Shown: in pieces, positions 23,247 through 24,378 of the stretch
Numbering within the stretch: position 1 is the first letter of the stretch
How the letters are laid out: every line of letters starts with the position of its first letter
NCBI GenBank assembly: GCA_045106875.1
Contig: JBGCFK010000240.1
Span: 1-24,378, forward strand
Source of the DNA: Thermohalobaculum sp045106875
GTDB taxonomy: Bacteria > Pseudomonadota > Alphaproteobacteria > Rhodobacterales > Rhodobacteraceae
Length of the DNA stretch: 24,378 nt
Reading direction: 5' to 3'
Made by a program: the position numbers and the translations under genes
Notes under the pieces: model-generated
What the model was told of the DNA's origin: nothing
The model's input: the letters and a program-made list of their open reading frames with translations, nothing else
Databases searched by the model: none

Positions 23247-23925
23247 TGGCTGCTGCCTTCTCGGCCCAGGCCTCGTAGACACGGGGTCCAGGGTGGAAAC
23301 CATCCTCGGCCATGTCTGCGGGATCCAGCGTCGTGTCGAAAGCAAGATGTGTGACAGCCGGCGATCCTGCCGCCCAGCGTGCCAGGGCTTTGTCCATACG
23401 TTTGGCCCTTTGTCCCAGATACCACCTTAGAGGCTGTGGCAGTGCCGTGAACTTGTCCATGGGTGGCAGAGCGCAAGCGATGATCTGCTGCGCAGCGTGA
23501 CCTTGCTGTAGTCGATTCACGATCTGAGCATAGCGCGTGAGCCAGCGGTCGGTTGCAACCTCGGTGGTTACATCGTTCACACCAAGGGAGATCAGGACTG
23601 TGTCGTAGGATTCGCGCGGAAGCTCAGCCAACGCGTCCAACCCGTCCTGCGTGGTCCATCCGGTCTTTGCCAGCAGCCGCCAGCGGATTTTGCTGCGCTT
23701 CGACAGCCGACGGATCAGTTGCCCCGAGAGCGCAGTTTCCTGTGTGGGAACCCCGACGCCGGCCATTGCAGAATCGCCGAGCAGCAATACCGATAGTGGT
23801 GGGCCATCTCCCTGCTCACCCTCTCGCGTACCGTCGGGTTCGGGCATCCGCAGGATGTCTCGCCGGACTTTTTTTCCCTGTGACAGCAGCACTGGCCCCA
23901 TCAGAATGCGCAGAATGGCCAGCAT
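23176..23925 (-). CDS. SGNH/GDSL-family hydrolase
   Basis: The 249-residue protein has all the SGNH blocks: 'LLLGDSAMAGVG' (nucleophile Ser52), a glycine at 'KTGWTT', 'LISLGVNDVTTEV' (Asn117) and 'AEDGFHPGPRVYEAWA' (Asp208, His211). It resembles the TesA-like single-domain esterases. The N-terminal 'MLAILRILMGPVLLSQGKKV' is hydrophobic but short and may be a membrane anchor rather than a cleaved signal. The ATG at 23925 lies 4 bp after the stop of the thioesterase gene, with GAGG overlapping that stop. About 20 residues after the last conserved block lie in the region overlapping the neighbouring gene. Confidence 0.87.
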   Translation of the reverse strand: MLAILRILMGPVLLSQGKKVRRDILRMPEPDGTREGEQGDGPPLSVLLLGDSAMAGVGVPTQETALSGQLIRRLSKRSKIRWRLLAKTGWTTQDGLDALAELPRESYDTVLISLGVNDVTTEVATDRWLTRYAQIVNRLQQGHAAQQIIACALPPMDKFTALPQPLRWYLGQRAKRMDKALARWAAGSPAVTHLAFDTTLDPADMAEDGFHPGPRVYEAWAEKAAAIIPYRAVPRHFSGSPEPQISMTP

Positions 23926-23929
23926 GTCC

Positions 23930-24367
23930 TCAATCCGACGGTATCAGAAAGTTGCCGCGCAGCATCGCGATCGGTCTGTCGCGACTGTCCTGCCAAGCCT
24001 CCACATGGACATGGGCGACACGGCGACCTGCCTTCTGGACGCGCGCGCGGGCAAAGCTGTCCCTCGGCCGGCCCGAGCGCAGATAATCGATGGTGATGTC
24101 GATGGTCTTGGGCCAGGCCGGAAACTCACCATTCAGAACGGCGTCAGCGGGTGTGCCGCCATCCTCGAGTATGGTCCAGCAGCGGTCCCATGCCAGCTGT
24201 GTCAGGGCTGTTATTTCCAGAAATGCGCCGGTTACACCGCCATGAATTGCAGGCAGGAACGGGTTGCCGATCAGCGGCTCCTTGAACGGCAGGCGTGCCG
24301 TCAACTCGTCCCCCAGCCTGTCAAAGCTAACGCCTATGAAGCGGTTATAGGGCACCACATCAGCCAT
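23930..24367 (-). CDS. PaaI-type hotdog-fold thioesterase
   Basis: The 145-residue protein has the hotdog thioesterase pattern. 'IHGGVTGAFLEITALTQLAW' at 41-60 contains the HGG motif and central helix, and 'TIDITIDYLRSGRPRDSFAR' with 'RRVAHVHVEAWQD' forms the later strands. It should hydrolyse an acyl-CoA thioester in the cytoplasm; the acyl group is unknown. The ATG at 24367 is close to the window edge. Only 11 bp lie upstream, so another start or an upstream operon partner cannot be judged. The downstream SGNH hydrolase starts 4 bp after its stop, and both act on ester-type bonds. Confidence 0.87.
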   Translation of the reverse strand: MADVVPYNRFIGVSFDRLGDELTARLPFKEPLIGNPFLPAIHGGVTGAFLEITALTQLAWDRCWTILEDGGTPADAVLNGEFPAWPKTIDITIDYLRSGRPRDSFARARVQKAGRRVAHVHVEAWQDSRDRPIAMLRGNFLIPSD

Positions 24368-24378
24368 GGCGCCAAGCG

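Overview
The window looks like ordinary core chromosome of a high-GC alphaproteobacterium, most likely Rhodobacterales (Roseobacter/Paracoccus type). This is an inference from gene content: a GapR (DUF2312) gene lies in an operon with DUF1244 and an N-formylglutamate amidohydrolase, next to a divergent pyruvate kinase gene, a neighbourhood familiar from alphaproteobacteria. The pheS and pheT genes are separated, and a family of small periplasmic proteins ending in a 'NGDIIIRRR' stretch is present. I see no insertion sequence, phage module, CRISPR array, tRNA or rRNA. GC and codon remarks are by eye, not computed.

Layout. 1-2972: a partial alpha/beta hydrolase (-) diverges from azlC-azlD (+, branched-chain amino acid exporter), followed by a secreted di-haem cytochrome c of the peroxidase/MauG type (+). 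2982-4373: a phage-type N-acetylmuramidase (-), then mscL (-, GTG start, own terminator). 4605-9070: pheT (-) and pheS (-) are separated by about 950 bp. That gap holds an opposite-strand gene for a 104-aa secreted protein, two stacked hairpins and a short array of 11-bp tandem repeats. 9120-11689: a Tat-type SGNH hydrolase and oligoendopeptidase F (-) share a TGATG junction just upstream of pheS.

11807-14806: a small periplasmic protein (-) has an 18-bp dyad in its promoter region. Upstream of it lies an OmpA-domain lipoprotein (-) with a clear terminator. A 304-bp divergent region then leads to an orphan NtrC-type sigma-54 response regulator (+). 14811-18177: a tightly packed five-gene minus-strand operon runs N-formylglutamate amidohydrolase > DUF1244 > metallo-beta-lactamase-fold hydrolase > gapR > endonuclease/exonuclease/phosphatase-family protein. 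18315-19766: pyruvate kinase (+). 19785-22306: a MATE exporter and an MFS transporter (-) share a TGATG junction. 22428-24367: a secreted PHB-depolymerase-like hydrolase (+) overlaps, tail to tail, an SGNH hydrolase (-) preceded by a PaaI-type thioesterase (-).

No clearly new multi-gene system is visible. The points most worth a second look are the phased 11-bp repeats in the pheS/pheT gap, the 18-bp dyad at 12163-12180, the phased TGAC elements upstream of the sigma-54 activator, the gapR operon, and the low-GC-looking SGNH gene between pepF and pheS.
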